NCBI GenBank assembly: GCA_027405735.1
Contig: JAPEHQ010000003.1
Span: forward strand, 1,116,001-1,180,000
DNA: 64,000 bases
Source: Mucor racemosus
Lineage: Eukaryota > Mucoromycota > Mucoromycetes > Mucorales > Mucoraceae
Direction of reading: 5' to 3'
Shown here: positions 44,333-56,645 of the stretch, piece after piece
Layout: every line of letters starts with the position of its first letter
Numbering within the stretch: position 1 is the first letter of the stretch
Position numbers and translations under genes: made by a program
The notes under the pieces: model-generated
What the model saw: the letters and a program-made list of their open reading frames with translations, nothing else
What the model was told of the DNA's origin: nothing
Databases searched by the model: none

Positions 44333-44885
44333 GTCGTATATTTTTAGGTTTGATAAATAATACTTAAAAAAGAATACAGTTAAAAGAGAAGGAGTACTGA
44401 ATCAGTTGTTCAACTCTATAATAAAAACAAGATATCGTTAATTTAGATATAAAAGTTTGGCCTTTTATATTGATGTGATATTGAGATCCTGAGGTGGAAT
44501 TTAAAGCACTATTGAACCATTATTAGATCTGTTTGATAGTAATCTATGGATTGAAATGGATTGATCATAAGTTAACCGTTCTTGCCGAGCTTGTGAGCTG
44601 CCTTGTTTCAATGCTGCGCTAAATGTGCTTGCAGGATGTTTATTTAATAGCTATTTGATTAATTAACCGCTGGGATGAAATAGTATGATGTCATAATTGA
44701 GGTCCAAGCGTTCTTCTTGGTAATTATTAGATTAAACGTGGTACGCTAGGAGTTTTTTATATCCGATATCAGGACTTTGCACTTCAATCCATGTCTTAGT
44801 CAATAGATGATTGTAAGGTGTATTGATGCTGTAGAAGGTGATAACATATGGTACTTAGTGCATTACAACATAGTATATGATTCAT
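44333..44885. repeat. Repeat S, copy 2
   Basis: Matches 28573-29115 in the same orientation (GTCGTATATTTTTAG, GGCCTTTTATATTGAT, AACCGCTGGGATGAAATA). Confidence 0.65.
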
Positions 44886-44902
44886 ATTTTTGCCAGTGAT
44901 CA

Positions 44903-45085
44903 TTCTTCCAAAAAAAGTCGAACAATCTCCGGAAGCGGCCATCTAATAATATTTCCAAGCTTTAAATCTCTAGAAAAAAATTACCGAACATCCCGGACGC
45001 GGTTGTTTAAATATTCCAAGCATCTACGGTATAAGATGCAGGTATCGAAATTTTATACAAAAAGTAAGGTTCGACTGTATTGCTA
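44903..45085. mobile_element. Possible small pogo-like MITE remnant
   Basis: The right side ends AAGTAAGGTTCGACTGTA, whose reverse complement TACAGTCGAACCTTA has the TA-CAGTCGAA start typical of pogo-type ends; the left side has AAGTCGAACAATCTCCGG. Two internal imperfect repeats share the TATTTCCAAGC/TATTCCAAGC core. The left terminus is decayed. Confidence 0.25.
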
Positions 45086-45246
45086 TTAATTATTCAAAGG
45101 CTTATTTTAAGTAAAAAAGCATAAATACAACCTACAACATTATTAGCCTAATAACGGATTTAATTTGAAAAGTATAAGATGATACAACCGGATTCAAAAA
45201 AAGTCCATAACATTACAAATTTAAAGGATTTATAATATATAAAATT

Positions 45247-46380
45247 ACTACAGCCGACCTGTGCTTCACAAGATAATTTTGTTGTGCCCAAGTGGGCTGC
45301 ACACTATAGCCTGATGAGTTGTTAGCGCCCACTGAATAATGGCTAAAAAGATAATAATATGCACATGGGCACAACAAAAGAAACTGCGCACGAGCATAAC
45401 GAAACACCTGTATGTGTAGAATTATGAATTATGTCCGTGAGTATGACATTAATCCCATGTGTGCATAATAATAGTAGAGTTGCCCATAAGCGTTGATTTA
45501 TCGAAAGGTAAATCGTATAAAATTAATCAAATGAAAAAGTACCGTTTTATTATGAGCTTCTAAAGGGGGTTTATATACTAATTGAATGAGTGTATTAAAT
45601 GTGAGTGATAATATAATTAGAATGAGCATTTGGATATTGTGTGGATATATTGGAATCATGCTTCTATGATTCAATAGTAGCATGATGATAGACGCATGGA
45701 ATATGACCTTGCTTGACTTGCATGTTGAACATCATGGTTTGACAGATGTTCTAAATTGGTAATTCGGTAATTCCTAATTCTGATGGATCAAGCGTATCAT
45801 TATTCCCATTTGTGCATAATAATAAAATCTGACCATGAGTATCATGAGCTAGTCGGATGGGCACAAATTGGTTTGTATATGAGCATCGTGCCGTTCTCAA
45901 ACTTCCATTGCATTTTTTATTCGAATAATGGGGTTTTAAATTACATTTGCTTTTATTAATATAGATTATAGGCAATAAATACAATTCAATACGTTGTTGG
46001 AGTAGAGCAATACATGCAAGAGCCAATATATTGACGATTATTATTATTTATAAATATGTTTATAGCTATTATGTTTACAGCAACAATGGTTTTTACTCGA
46101 GTATAAAATTAAATAACACGGAATGCTTAAATTTTATATGCAAGCCAAATCTAGATTATTATAGATGTTACTTTATCACACACAAAATTTAAACAAATTA
46201 ACCTTCTTTAAACTTACTATTTTAATTTACGATTGTCGGCTGTAAGAAGATTTGTTTTCAAGTATAGCTATGATCAAGACTATGGGTACTATTAGGTAAG
46301 ACATTAGATCATTGTTTTTTTGTGATTCTATATCATTTAAAATTTCATCACTTTTCTGGAACATTTCGTGGGTTTGTAGC
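45247..46380 (+). mobile_element. CACTA-like terminus, copy 3, interrupted by a solo LTR
   Basis: ACTACAGCCGACCTGTGC begins a third copy, with ATGCACATGGGCACAACA, TGTGCATAATAATAGTAG, ATGGGCACAAATTGGTTTG and a tail ending ATCACTTTTCTGGAACATTT as in copy 1. A 297-bp LTR interrupts it at 45494-45790. Confidence 0.5.
45494..45790 (-). mobile_element. Solo LTR, 297 bp, TSD AGCGT
   Basis: It starts TGATTTATCG and ends ATGGATCA, with AGCGT at 45489-45493 and 45791-45795. On the minus strand it shows a TATAAACC box and an AATAAAACGGTACTTTTT polyadenylation block, the same family as 31295-31611. Confidence 0.88.
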
Positions 46381-46559
46381 AAATTCTAGATTTTCATTGA
46401 ATAGATGTAAATATCATTGCCTTCGATTTGATCTGGTAATCAAGAAATACGTCCAACAATACAGTAGTAAATAATGCTACTTGATCTTAGAATGTGGTTA
46501 AATAAAAATATAAGTCTTTAATATAGACCGACCGTTACCTATATTAAAAACATTAGTCC

Positions 46560-47690
46560 CTTATGTTAGCATGCGTATTCAAATAAAAGAAAAGAATACC
46601 AGCTGGATAGTCTGATACAGTATGCCTTATCAAACGGTGAATAATATCCTTGGAATATGAAAACAAAAAGAGAGAAACAACACACGTAGAAAAGGATCTT
46701 CAAGGCTTTACATTATTTAGTGCAATTAAAACCCTGCTAAATTGCACATTTCAGCCAATGTAAAAACAGCATTACAGCGCATCAATCCATAAACTAAACA
46801 AAATAGGCAGTATCTGTTATCATAGAAACATGCATTTTCTACCAGAAAAACTGGCTGTCATGTTATAGATTCATTAAAAAATTGCAAAAGCGAGCCCGCA
46901 GAACGACGCCGTAATTGAGCATTATTATAGCAATAATATTGAACGGCTGCTAAAACTTATACTATGGTATATCTAAGTTTTAAATAAAAAAGCGCTTTTT
47001 TTAAACTTTTCTTATAGTTAACCACGTACGGTCTGAAAATTCAGACTTTGTAGCGGACATTTTCGGGGCTCATTTTACCCTTACCAACACTCATGATTTT
47101 CATCAAAAAACAGAAAAATCAAATTTTGATACCAAAATCAACGTTTAAATGTGCTACATTGTGAGAGAAAATTGTAGCCATAGCTAATACACATTTTATA
47201 AAAGCTTAATATCAAATGTTAAGTAATGAAACTTTGTACTTTTGACCCAAAAACGGTTTTTTGATTAAAGAATTTTCATGTAATATTTTACAATAAAACT
47301 GTTTGGTATTTTTTATTGAGTCAATAGAGCGCTAAATTGTGTATATGTGTATATTTTTTGTTTTTACAATTGGTAGTATAATTAGCTCTAGATTTGCAAA
47401 ATCAGAAAAAAAAAATTAAAAATGTCAAAATTGATGATCTGGACAAAAATAATTTTTTAAATTAATATTCCGCTTATAAGCCCTGTAAGTCTTAAAAATA
47501 AGAGATTTAATAATACTTGAGAACTTTGTCAAGAATTAATGATGCTGTACCCACTTGATTCAAGCTTATTGCTGTAAACCTTTATACATATTAATATTTT
47601 TGGTAGTTTATTTGATAATAGTATAGTTGTACTTGATAATTAATGCACTAGAAGTGATTTACATTAAGTTTTAGTCTTACCCTCCAAATT
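46560..47690 (-). repeat. Repeat R, copy 3
   Basis: Reverse-complement full-length copy from the ATGTTAGCATGCGTATTC end to the GTCTTACCCTCCAA end. The dynein exon that adjoins the other copies is replaced by unrelated sequence exactly after the intron donor (GGAGGGTAAGAC on the minus strand). Near-identical to copy 2. Confidence 0.8.
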
Positions 47691-50102
47691 GAAAATAAGC
47701 AAAACCAGAATATTAGCAATAGCAGCTACTGAAATTATCGAGTAAACGTTATCCTTATGTAATATAATTGAAATTGTAGTGCCGTATGTTCTTTATCTTG
47801 TTTTTAAAAAATACTTTGGATAACCAATATTGATTTCACCAACCGTACGTATAAAATACCAGAAAAAACACAAACTATTGTCTCCATATAATATAGCATG
47901 ATACATATTAAGAAACAAGGCTTAAAAACGTCTAATGTTATTTATTTCATTGTCAAATATTACCAGGCTGGTTAGCGATTTTTGGATACGACAAACGTCA
48001 GGCTTTTTCAAGAATCTCTAAAATTGGTATATAGAGATATCGATACATGAAACATGAAGATTCAACTATTTTCTGATATTATGTTATGTGACCAGGATAA
48101 TTCCCGAGTAATAGTATCGAGTAATGGTAGTATTTAAAGCTGCTTGATGATGGTATTGAATTTTACAGATTGTCTATTAGTATCTTGCGGTAAGATGGAT
48201 ACGATATATAAAAAAAAAGTTGTACCATTTTAGATTGTCATGCCAGAATCAATTAAGAATAATGAAACGTAATTTTGCATAATGAAATATTCTTTGATTA
48301 ATCTTTTAATTGCATTTAATGATACTATGTCTGGATATATGCCATTTAAAGTCATATTAGTAAACAGGATCGAGGCAGTTTATCAGCTTTCCAACAAGTT
48401 GAGGTTGGGCTTAATCACCATCATCACGACATTTCTACCAAAGCATGAATAAGAAGGATTGTATCATTCAAAATGTGGCTACCATTCAAATACATCTTAA
48501 ATTCTAGTACATACACATGTACATCCTCAATTGAAAGACAAAGAGGTATGCTGTGAACTTTGTTGTGGATTTATGCAATTTTCGTAAATTATGAACACCA
48601 CTACGCCTATAGGAACTACGATGGGTTGTTAACGATTTGTTTTTATACAACAAAATTGCGAATGTAATTAAAGTCTTTGAAAGTTTGTGAAATTTTGCGT
48701 TTCTATATTCTAGTAGATATTTCAAGTTACTATTAAGACGAACTAATTAAAAAAAAAAAAAGCAGTATACACTGTACTAGATGCTAGCAAATAACCATCT
48801 TATCATCTGATCGCTAAATGATTCAAAGAACCCATGCGTTTCATATCAGGTAACCAGGCAATGAATGTATTTCAAGGTAATGGGGGGGGGGTTTCCTCTT
48901 TAAGAGTGCATGTATAATTATATTCTGGGAGTAATATAACATACATACAAAGCCGATCGAATTGATTTTTCGATTATTATGAATAGAATAAAATCGGAAT
49001 GGGTTATTTTGTAAATATATATGTTACTTACTTGGGAAGATCTAATTTGGGGTTCTAATAGTACATAGAATCGAGAAAGATCGATCGAGTGAAATATAGC
49101 ATTTCTATTATGCAATTCAAATTATACATGTTAGTATTTTGCATATTCATCCGGCATTCCGATTTTCAAATTATATCCAGCCGTTTTTTAATACTTTTTA
49201 TAGAAATATCCACAGAATAAAGAAATCGTTTATCCAAAAAAGGGCTGCGCCTTTTGATCTATATATAAACAACGGTTTAACAAATAAAAGAAACTGGTGA
49301 TATTATCAACTCTTTTATTGTGCTACATTTGAAATAACGAAAAAGCATATCAATTCAATAGCTTCTGAAAGGGGGAGGATCGAGGGAAAATATTCAAACA
49401 AAATCAGAGTACAAATCATCTCATGTGCACAGAGAGACGATCGCAGAATAAGATTTAAATAAATTAATATACGAACCATCTAGATGTTGGTAAAAAAAAA
49501 ATCAACAGTAATTTCTGACATACATAGTAAGGGATTTTACGTAAAATATCAAGCCAAACTCCTAAAGGCTTTATTATATATTGTTATGATGAGCATTTTC
49601 TCCTTCGTATCTTCTCCTAGCTAGTCAATAACAACAATAAAAGCGATAACGCAAAGCAACAAGACATCAGCCAGTTATTTGTTTGCATACATGTTAACAT
49701 ATTTGTCAACAAAAAATCAAGTATGGTAATGCAAACATAAATAAATGGAAATTCCCTCCTTTATAAAAATGTAGAATTGAGATTTGTTTATACATTTATT
49801 AACTGGTTTGCTTATAAAAACCAAATGTGTTACAAATAATGTTAGTTTTTTTTTAAAGTTTGATCGAGCTTTTGAGTATCAAATCCAGGACGCAATTAAC
49901 AAAGATTTATGTCATGTATAATGAGCTCATTCGTTCATTAATTGACTGTCTCTGATCTTTTTCAACGAAAAGCATCGATCATGAGCTACTTTTTAGTACA
50001 TGTGAAACTATTACAAGATTTTTGATCTCTTTACTATAAAATTTATTTTATCATATATTTTTACATATGAGTACATGAGAGAGGATATATATTATATATA
50101 AT
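47691..50102. other. Long AT-rich stretch without recognised genes
   Basis: Only short chance frames are present. A G9 homopolymer lies near 48885. No shared repeat with other parts of the window was noticed. Confidence 0.4.
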
Positions 50103-50152
50103 ATGTGTATGTGCGTGTGTATGTGCGTGTGCGTGTGTGTGTGTGTGTGATT
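50103..50152. repeat. (TG)n microsatellite
   Basis: An imperfect TG/TGCG run of about 50 bp. Confidence 0.9.
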
Positions 50153-50363
50153 GTAGTAGAATTAAAACATAAGGAAAGAATTCATATAACGTAGGAATAA
50201 ATTATTAAAAAAATGTATGAAATGTTCAAGGAGTGTGTGTGTATGTATATGAGGAGCATGGAAAGAAAACAGGAGGAGATGAGGAGAGAGGGAGAGGAGG
50301 GGCATAGATAGAAGAATAATTAATGCTACTGCAATAATCTGTCAAACCAATAATTTATTGACA

Positions 50364-50837
50364 TTAGTCTATCCTGTAATGTTGATAAACCAAGTATCTG
50401 AATTTTTCTTCTTGATCTAATGGCAATACATTGGCAATCCACCAAACTATTGCTTCTCGATCAGATTGTTGTAAATACCAATCATACTGCATGATCCAAA
50501 CATGGTTTTCTGTATTAGTTAGATATTGACAAGGCGTGGATGGATCTCTTGATTGAATAAATGATTGATATTAGGTGTGGCATTTGTAGTTAGACGGGTT
50601 TTTGTGTTGTTTGCAATAATACTGAGAAGCAGCAGGTAGTTGTGGCGGTGGAGAAGGCGGTTTAAGGCCTCCAAATGCATGTAGATGCCCATGTTCTCCT
50701 ATTGATTGAGCCTGTATATTGTTAAGCAAAGGAATGCTATTTGTGTCAGAACTGGATAATTCATTGACTGGTCTAGATAATAGTTTTGTTTTTATTTTTG
50801 CTTGCTGTAATCGTACTACAACTTGTTTTAATACTCG
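50364..50837 (-). pseudogene. Broken minus-strand gene fragment, possibly LON-domain related
   Basis: From ~50837 the minus strand reads RVLKQVVVRLQQAKIKTKLL, a Pro-rich linker (LKPPSPPPQLPAASQYY) and CKQHKNPSNYKCHT, then a TAA at 50571-50573, and continues in the same frame with DPSTPCQYLTNTENHVWIMQ, DWYLQQSDREAIVWWIANVL, PLDQEEKFRYL to a TAA at 50364. The WWIANVLPLD...K..YL pattern recalls the C-terminal part of LON substrate-binding domains in LONRF-type ubiquitin ligases (WWxxAVLPLD); this is a weak match. No Met start is visible and one internal stop is present, so it is a pseudogene or a piece with an unseen intron. It lies divergent from the CBM21 gene. Confidence 0.4.
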
Positions 50838-51029
50838 AGTAGTAGTATAGTATAGTAGTAGTAGTAGTAGTAGTATATCGTAGTAATTACAGTTTTTTTT
50901 TTCTTTCTTCAGTTAACATAATATGACAGATTTAATCTCAAATGCCAAAAATTCAAATATGCGAAGAGTGTGTCTAAAACCAATTTATCAAACGCATCTA
51001 CTTTAAACTGTTATCTCAATTCAACACCT
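50838..51029. promoter_or_regulatory. Presumed promoter of the CBM21 gene
   Basis: It contains a TAG/GTA trinucleotide run (~50840-50878) and a strong T/C tract at ~50890-50910. The reading frame of the downstream gene remains open back to ~50922 without an ATG, so a short first exon could lie here. Confidence 0.4.
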
Positions 51030-52348
51030 ATGAATAATTTCATATTTCCATCCTTATCGCCACCATCAACATCCTCTGCTGCTATATTTTCTCCTTCCTC
51101 CCCAAAGGCAAAATTAAAAAATGACATGGCAAATCTATCAGAAATAGCGGGGCGCGTGCTTAAACCTTCATTGAAAAAAACGGAAGCATTCTGTACTTCT
51201 GCCATCTCTAAATCTGTTCATTTTAATGTACCTCTCACTCAAGTAGTGCATTTTTATACTCCTCCTCCATTGGATGAATACGACGAAGACGATGAAGAAG
51301 AAACTGAAGAAGAAGAAGATGATGATGATGAAATCGGGGAAGAAAAGGAAGAGGAAGAGGAAGAGGAAGAGGATAAACTAGAAGATGCCTTCCTTGAATT
51401 ATATTTGGTAAAAGGTTTACAGGATAAGTGTGATTCACTAACCATTGCTCAACCGACTATCAATACCCAAACTGCAAAGCACTCCACTTTTACTAGAACT
51501 GATATCAGTGATTGTCATCATTTATCCTTACCTAATTGGCCATTATCCATCCATCCAACAAGGCGTTTCATATCACAAATGGTTAGTTTAGAGAGTGTTG
51601 TTTGGAACAATACATTGCAAACCGTACAAGTCGTGTGCTAGTGCATAACATAGCTTATGAAAAGAGAGTTACAACTCGATGCTCTTTTAATGATTGGAAG
51701 TCCTGGATAGATGTTGAGGCATATTACAAAGAATCTGCGTTTAATAATGGATCTGACAGTAAAAGTGAATTTGATCGCTTCATGTTTGAAATTAAAGTGA
51801 CAGATAACGATCATACACAGCCTCAATTTAGTTGTAGTATTGCAATACGTTATCAAACATTAGATCAAGAGTTTTGGGATAATAACAATGGCAGCAATTT
51901 CATTGTTCAATCAATCCCATCAACAACACCAAGAAGGATATTCGGACCATCATCACTCCAAACAAAAATGCAACAAAACAATAATAAGGAAAGATTGTCG
52001 ATCATTCCTAGATTTAATTTCATGGAGTATGATAATAGCAGTAATAATCAGGAGGAAAAGAAGCAGAAACAGGGCTTGAATGAAAGAAAAAGGGATAACG
52101 CGTACGTTGCATCACCTCAATCAACTACTACAAATAAGCATCAACTTGATAAATTCAGGTTTAACAAACACGGAGCTACTAAAATAGCAGCACCACCGGC
52201 GACAACAAGATCCACTATGCAGAAAAAGATCAATACACCCATCATTGGTTTATATAAGCAAGACAGCATGTACCAATCTAATAAGAATAATTCATTTTTT
52301 AATATAGTTGATGAAGCAATTGATATGAGAGAATCTAAATACATTTAG
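51030..52348 (+). CDS. PP1 regulatory (glycogen-targeting) subunit with CBM21, Gac1/PPP1R3-like, with an apparent frameshift
   Basis: The first frame (Met at 51030, stop after 51641) has Ser/Pro-rich sequence, a PP1-docking RVxF-type motif KSVHF (51210-51224), an Asp/Glu-rich stretch and the start of a CBM21 domain (QMVSLESVVWNNTLQT). The second frame (to 52348) continues it: VLVHNIAYEKRVTTRCSFND, FMFEIKV and QEFWDNNNGSNFIV, the hallmark CBM21 strands. The join is at ~51621-51630. The spacing between LES and VHN equals that of vertebrate PPP1R3 proteins if one base is restored there, and CBM21 proteins usually have T-G-T at this point. The role would be to bring PP1 to glycogen and activate glycogen synthase. 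It is either a sequencing or assembly error, a real frameshift or a very recent pseudogene. The start is uncertain. Confidence 0.7.
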
Positions 52349-52639
52349 TATACATAACATTTCAGTTGATGAAAAAAGTTACATATTACCCCTTATAAAT
52401 ATAAATATTGGCCTTATTTTTTCCCCCCGGATTTCAGTGTATTTGTCATGTACGAATAGGTGGCGAGACTTTTTAAAATTGTTGATTTTTGTAGAAATTC
52501 ATGATTTCTACTACATTTAACAACCTCAATTATTATCTAAAAATAAAAAACCCTTAACTACTAAAACGTATCATGTATTTTAAAACAATGCAAAATATGT
52601 ATAAATCAATTATACTATGCTATCTGTTCCTGAATTCAT
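52349..52639. other. 3' flank of the CBM21 gene
   Basis: Noncoding, AT-rich; a TTTTTTCCCCCC block lies near 52419. Nothing else is visible. Confidence 0.4.
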
Positions 52640-53740
52640 TTTATATTCCATGAAAGACTCGAAATCAAGCAAAAAATTGCTGCTTTCTCCTATAAACAGA
52701 AGACCAACTTATCATCCCTGTTCAGCTTTTTTTTTTCACTAAATAACACCAAGAAAAAATTATATGCCAATATACCTGAGATGACCGACTTTAATCCAAA
52801 AACAAGTATCCGGAAATATCCTATTTTTTGCAGTTGGTATTAATTTTTCAATGCTAATGTTTCAGATTTTTTACGCGTAATTCACTGCTAAAGGTTTGAA
52901 AACTTTGAGGCTTCATATCTCCACAAAACATTAAGCTATACTAACGTTTTTTAATAATAAAACTTACTTGTTTTGACGTGCTTTATAACATATTTAAGTA
53001 TAAAAAAATTCTGAGCACTTTTATTTTTTTTTCGTTTTTTTTTTGGTATTTTTGCTGTAGGTTTCAAAATATTCGTTAAATTGAGAAGCATTTTTTTTAC
53101 ATTCATGTCATTAAGCTCGTTAAGCTCTCTCGGACCCAATTTAGAGTTTTTTAAAATATTGATTTTTCGTGGATATCCTCAAAAATGTGTACAAAGAGAT
53201 ATCCTCATTTCTAACCTCAATTTTCCCCTTGTATATCCTCATCCCAAATTCTGAATTTCAAAAAAAAAATTGGACAAAAATCTCGTTTCCTCCACGAAAA
53301 ATACAGCTAAAAGGTTAAACAATAGCTCGATCGATAGATAATGTTGGTACGCATTATTTCCATTATTTAAATTTAAAGTATGCTTATAAAAAGTGTTCTG
53401 TATTGTCAAAAAATCTCCAAATTTACAATTGCATTTTACACAAAACTTAATGGGAAACATTTATTTAAATTTTATTTAGATAGATGCAGAATCTGAAACT
53501 GTACAAAAACTATTTAGTAAGCTAGGTCGGCTTACTTTGCAATTGATAAGCTATTAGTAAATTTGTTTTTTTTATCATTTTCTGATGGATTTTGCAAAAT
53601 CGATTTTGAAACTCAGTCTGCATAGAATGTAAGCTGTAATGTGAGTTATTTTTTTTTTTTTGATTATCTCTACAAAAAATTAATATTTTTTAATGAAACC
53701 AAAATGTAGAATAGCTTTTAGGTTAATCTGCAGTAAAAAG
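52640..53740 (-). repeat. Repeat A, copy 3 (complete, inverted)
   Basis: Both modules are contiguous: the distal module at 52640-52890 (CCGGAAATATCCTATTTTTTGC) and the proximal one from 52895 (CTTTGAGGCTTCATATCTCC) to ~53740. The minus strand keeps the partially conserved frame LSIELLFNLLAVFFVEETRF and ELNELNDMN seen in the other copies. Confidence 0.7.
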
Positions 53741-55052
53741 GAGCAAATTTTATAAAAAAAAAGCTTAAAAGAGATGCTGTTTAAATCCTTCTTTATTTAA
53801 TCATCGGTGATGTACAATAAAATGCGCATATAGGAGTATAATATTTAGCAAATCAACTTTGTGTTATTATCATAATTTGTGAGCATAGGAAAAACTGAAG
53901 GATTGATGTAACCAAAAGTGAATTCCATTTCTCCTATTATAGTGAATCAAGTATAGCAATACTGGGGGTGATGTATGTCTTCTTCTAATATATAATATAT
54001 ACGTGGTTCGATCATTTATGTTATGCAAAGAATCTATTATTTCCATGACTTACAAATTAGTTAATGATTGTAAAAGTCTTGATTTATGATAGGTTTTAAT
54101 AGTTGTCAGATATCAAATTGCTTAGTTCCTTAATACGATGATGGCAATATCTCTTGTTCCTTTTTCTGTTTATTCAATAATTTTACTGAATGGAACTACT
54201 AGAATATAAAGTTAAACAGAATCTACATTGCAAGGACATTTACTTTGATAGTGCTATTATATTGTAATGCAAGACATTAATTCAACATTAAGTTCATCAG
54301 TATCATCATCATGCTCACAGCACATCTTAGTCATAACTCTATTTGATATTGATTTTAATTCTTCTTTTTTGTAGAAAGACAACATTGTGAGAGAATAATG
54401 AAGTGGTTTTATGAGTAAAATGGAAGATTGTCGCGTGTCGCATCAGAATTTCATAAGCATTTATTTTCAGTATAAATCTGGAGCTGTTGGTTTTATTGAC
54501 ACAACACTGTTGGTATTCCAGAAATTGCACAGTAACATTAGTATTTCCAATTATATTACCAGTATAAAGATAGTTGTTTGATTTTGATTGCTTTCTGAAG
54601 TCAAATATAGGTAGGGGCAATATCATCATCACCTTCTTGAAAATTCTGAAATAAATGATCAACCTCATCCATTTTAGAGGGTTAAATGATTGCGTAACTT
54701 CATCAAATTTTTCAATTACTTGCCGTGCAGAGGAATGATACTGTTAATAAATTTTTGTTTTTTACTTTGATAGAGAGCTTTAAATACAAAATTTAATAGA
54801 GTAGTAGTGCTTTTCTATATCGCATTCAAAATACATAATAAGTATAATGAAGAGCTTTTCGAACCTTCCTATTATACAAATAAATAAATAGCAGGCAACC
54901 AACTTGTTGTTCAAACCTACAAAATGCACAATGACCCATGTGTGCTGATTGATAAATCAAAAGCTTACCCAGGTGTAGAAATCCAGGAACAACTATTGAT
55001 GAAATCCAACATGGCATGACATTTAGTAACTCATACTAAATGTCATCATACA
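53741..55052. other. Remnant sequence incl. an unidentified repeated gene piece
   Basis: A minus-strand frame at 54339-54668 (109 codons) and one at 54826-55017 (containing GHCAFCRFEQQVGCLLF) look coding. The latter matches a patch at ~21300-21360. They are probably exons of an old mobile-element gene; no family is recognised. Confidence 0.35.
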
Positions 55053-55784
55053 TGCAGTAAATGACGAAATTATTTACTAAAATAAAAAAAATATAAAAAT
55101 AAAAGCAGTAGAAATACAATCATAATCAGCTAAAATTTTATTAAAAAAGATTCCTGAAGATTTAAAATAATTGAAAAAGTATGAGGGTATTTATAGTAAT
55201 TTAGAGAACTTGGATACCATCAGACTTGAATGGATGTATATTTAGTAATCTTCCAGTTTTGAGTACATTGTTATTGATTTGATATTTTATGGGTAAATTG
55301 TGTAGAGCATTGACCATAAGGGATTGTATGTCAAGTGTGACAATATCGACCTTTTGGGAAATGTTTGTTTTGTTTATTATTGTTATATCTATTTTATGTA
55401 ACCTTGATTTTTAAGGGGTAGTTTTGATATGTTTGAATCCTATTTATATTGATAGTGCAACTTCAATATAAATGAGCAGTTGATTAAATTGATATCTTTG
55501 TTTATTATTATTATTATTGATTTGGATAGAATCCTGTTTTGATATATACATGTCATTTGTGTAATTGACTGCGCCGTGATCAAGGGTGCTATCATCTACA
55601 CAACATGTATGGTTCAAAAAGGGTATTTCATATTTTTAGCATATGCGTTTGTTATTGTGTTCAATTGAAGCGTTTGTTTATTATTGTTGTTCACATTTTA
55701 AGTGGCGTCATATTTTATGAGCGACACTTGGAATTTAGGTTGTTTTATTTTTATCAAGCGTTTTTAGTATGCAATTCCACTGCA
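55053..55784 (+). mobile_element. ~730-bp TGCAGT...ACTGCA element, copy 2 (complete), TSD ATACA
   Basis: It begins TGCAGTAAATGACG and ends AATTCCACTGCA. ATACA lies directly outside both ends (55048-55052 and 55785-55789). The interior matches 17728-18755, 58267-58989 and, inverted, 37475-38170 in the CACTA element. It has no coding potential. Confidence 0.7.
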
Positions 55785-56645
55785 ATACATAACCACTAGC
55801 ATTAACAACGACGACTATCAGGAACATTCAGGAACACTTAGCAACAATGAAAAATAAGCAATCCTACATCTTATCCAAATGATACAATCAGATTTTCCCA
55901 ATTCCACAAATTCCATTGTATATGATTTGGGAATAAATCATATCAAGTACCTCAATACCCGGCAATTTATTAATAATATTAATAATCATATACCCATCTA
56001 GAGAACATATAAATATAAAGCATCAGTGAATTAATAAAATGTATCTTTTAGCAGAGTATTTTTATATTAGTATCTTTTGATATAGCAACTAATAAACACT
56101 GTTCAGGATACTGACTAAATATTGAGCTGGATTATGTAATACTAATAATGCGCACAGAAGACATGGTTCATTGTAAGCCCTTAATAGGTTATCTGGATAT
56201 GATCATTAGAGTTAGGAACTGTAAAGAATGATGCATATAGACTTTATTTCAATTATGGTATAAGGTGGAGTGATTATATTATATATTATATTTAGTCTAA
56301 AGTGATGTGATATTATTTAAGCTGAGCCAACGTAAATCTTTATCTGCTATCACATTGGCTTTTTCTGTTATAAAGAATATTCTCCCGTTTAACCAATTAT
56401 CAAAGAATATTCTATCTATTTAACTTTGCCTCCTCCTACAACTGGTCTTTCAACTTATGAAATCAAGATTTAACTATCGAATGTTATACCCTATATCCGC
56501 TCTCCTAAAACATATAAATACCTGATCTTTAATACACATAGTTTGACAGCTTCATCCTTTTTTTCTTATACATATACTTAAATAAATATATCTAGTTCTA
56601 ATTGTATTTTAGCTGGTTATCTTGAGTATATATATATATAAACAA
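55785..56645. other. Noncoding stretch with LTR-like signals
   Basis: Two LTR-like modules are suspected: 55880-56090 (begins TGATACAATCAGA, with CATATAAATA and AATAAAATG) and ~56366-56644 (TGTTATAAAGAATATTC start, CATATAAATACCTG and AAATAAATATAT). Neither has a matching 5-bp duplication, so they are not called as LTRs. Confidence 0.3.

Noticed and set aside
48504..48725. 73-aa minus frame in a gene-poor stretch
   Set aside because: No recognisable motif or neighbouring exon; compatible with chance in AT-rich DNA.
51254..51445. Poly-Ser minus-strand frame
   Set aside because: Antisense of the Asp/Glu-rich region of the CBM21 gene (GAA/GAT read backwards).
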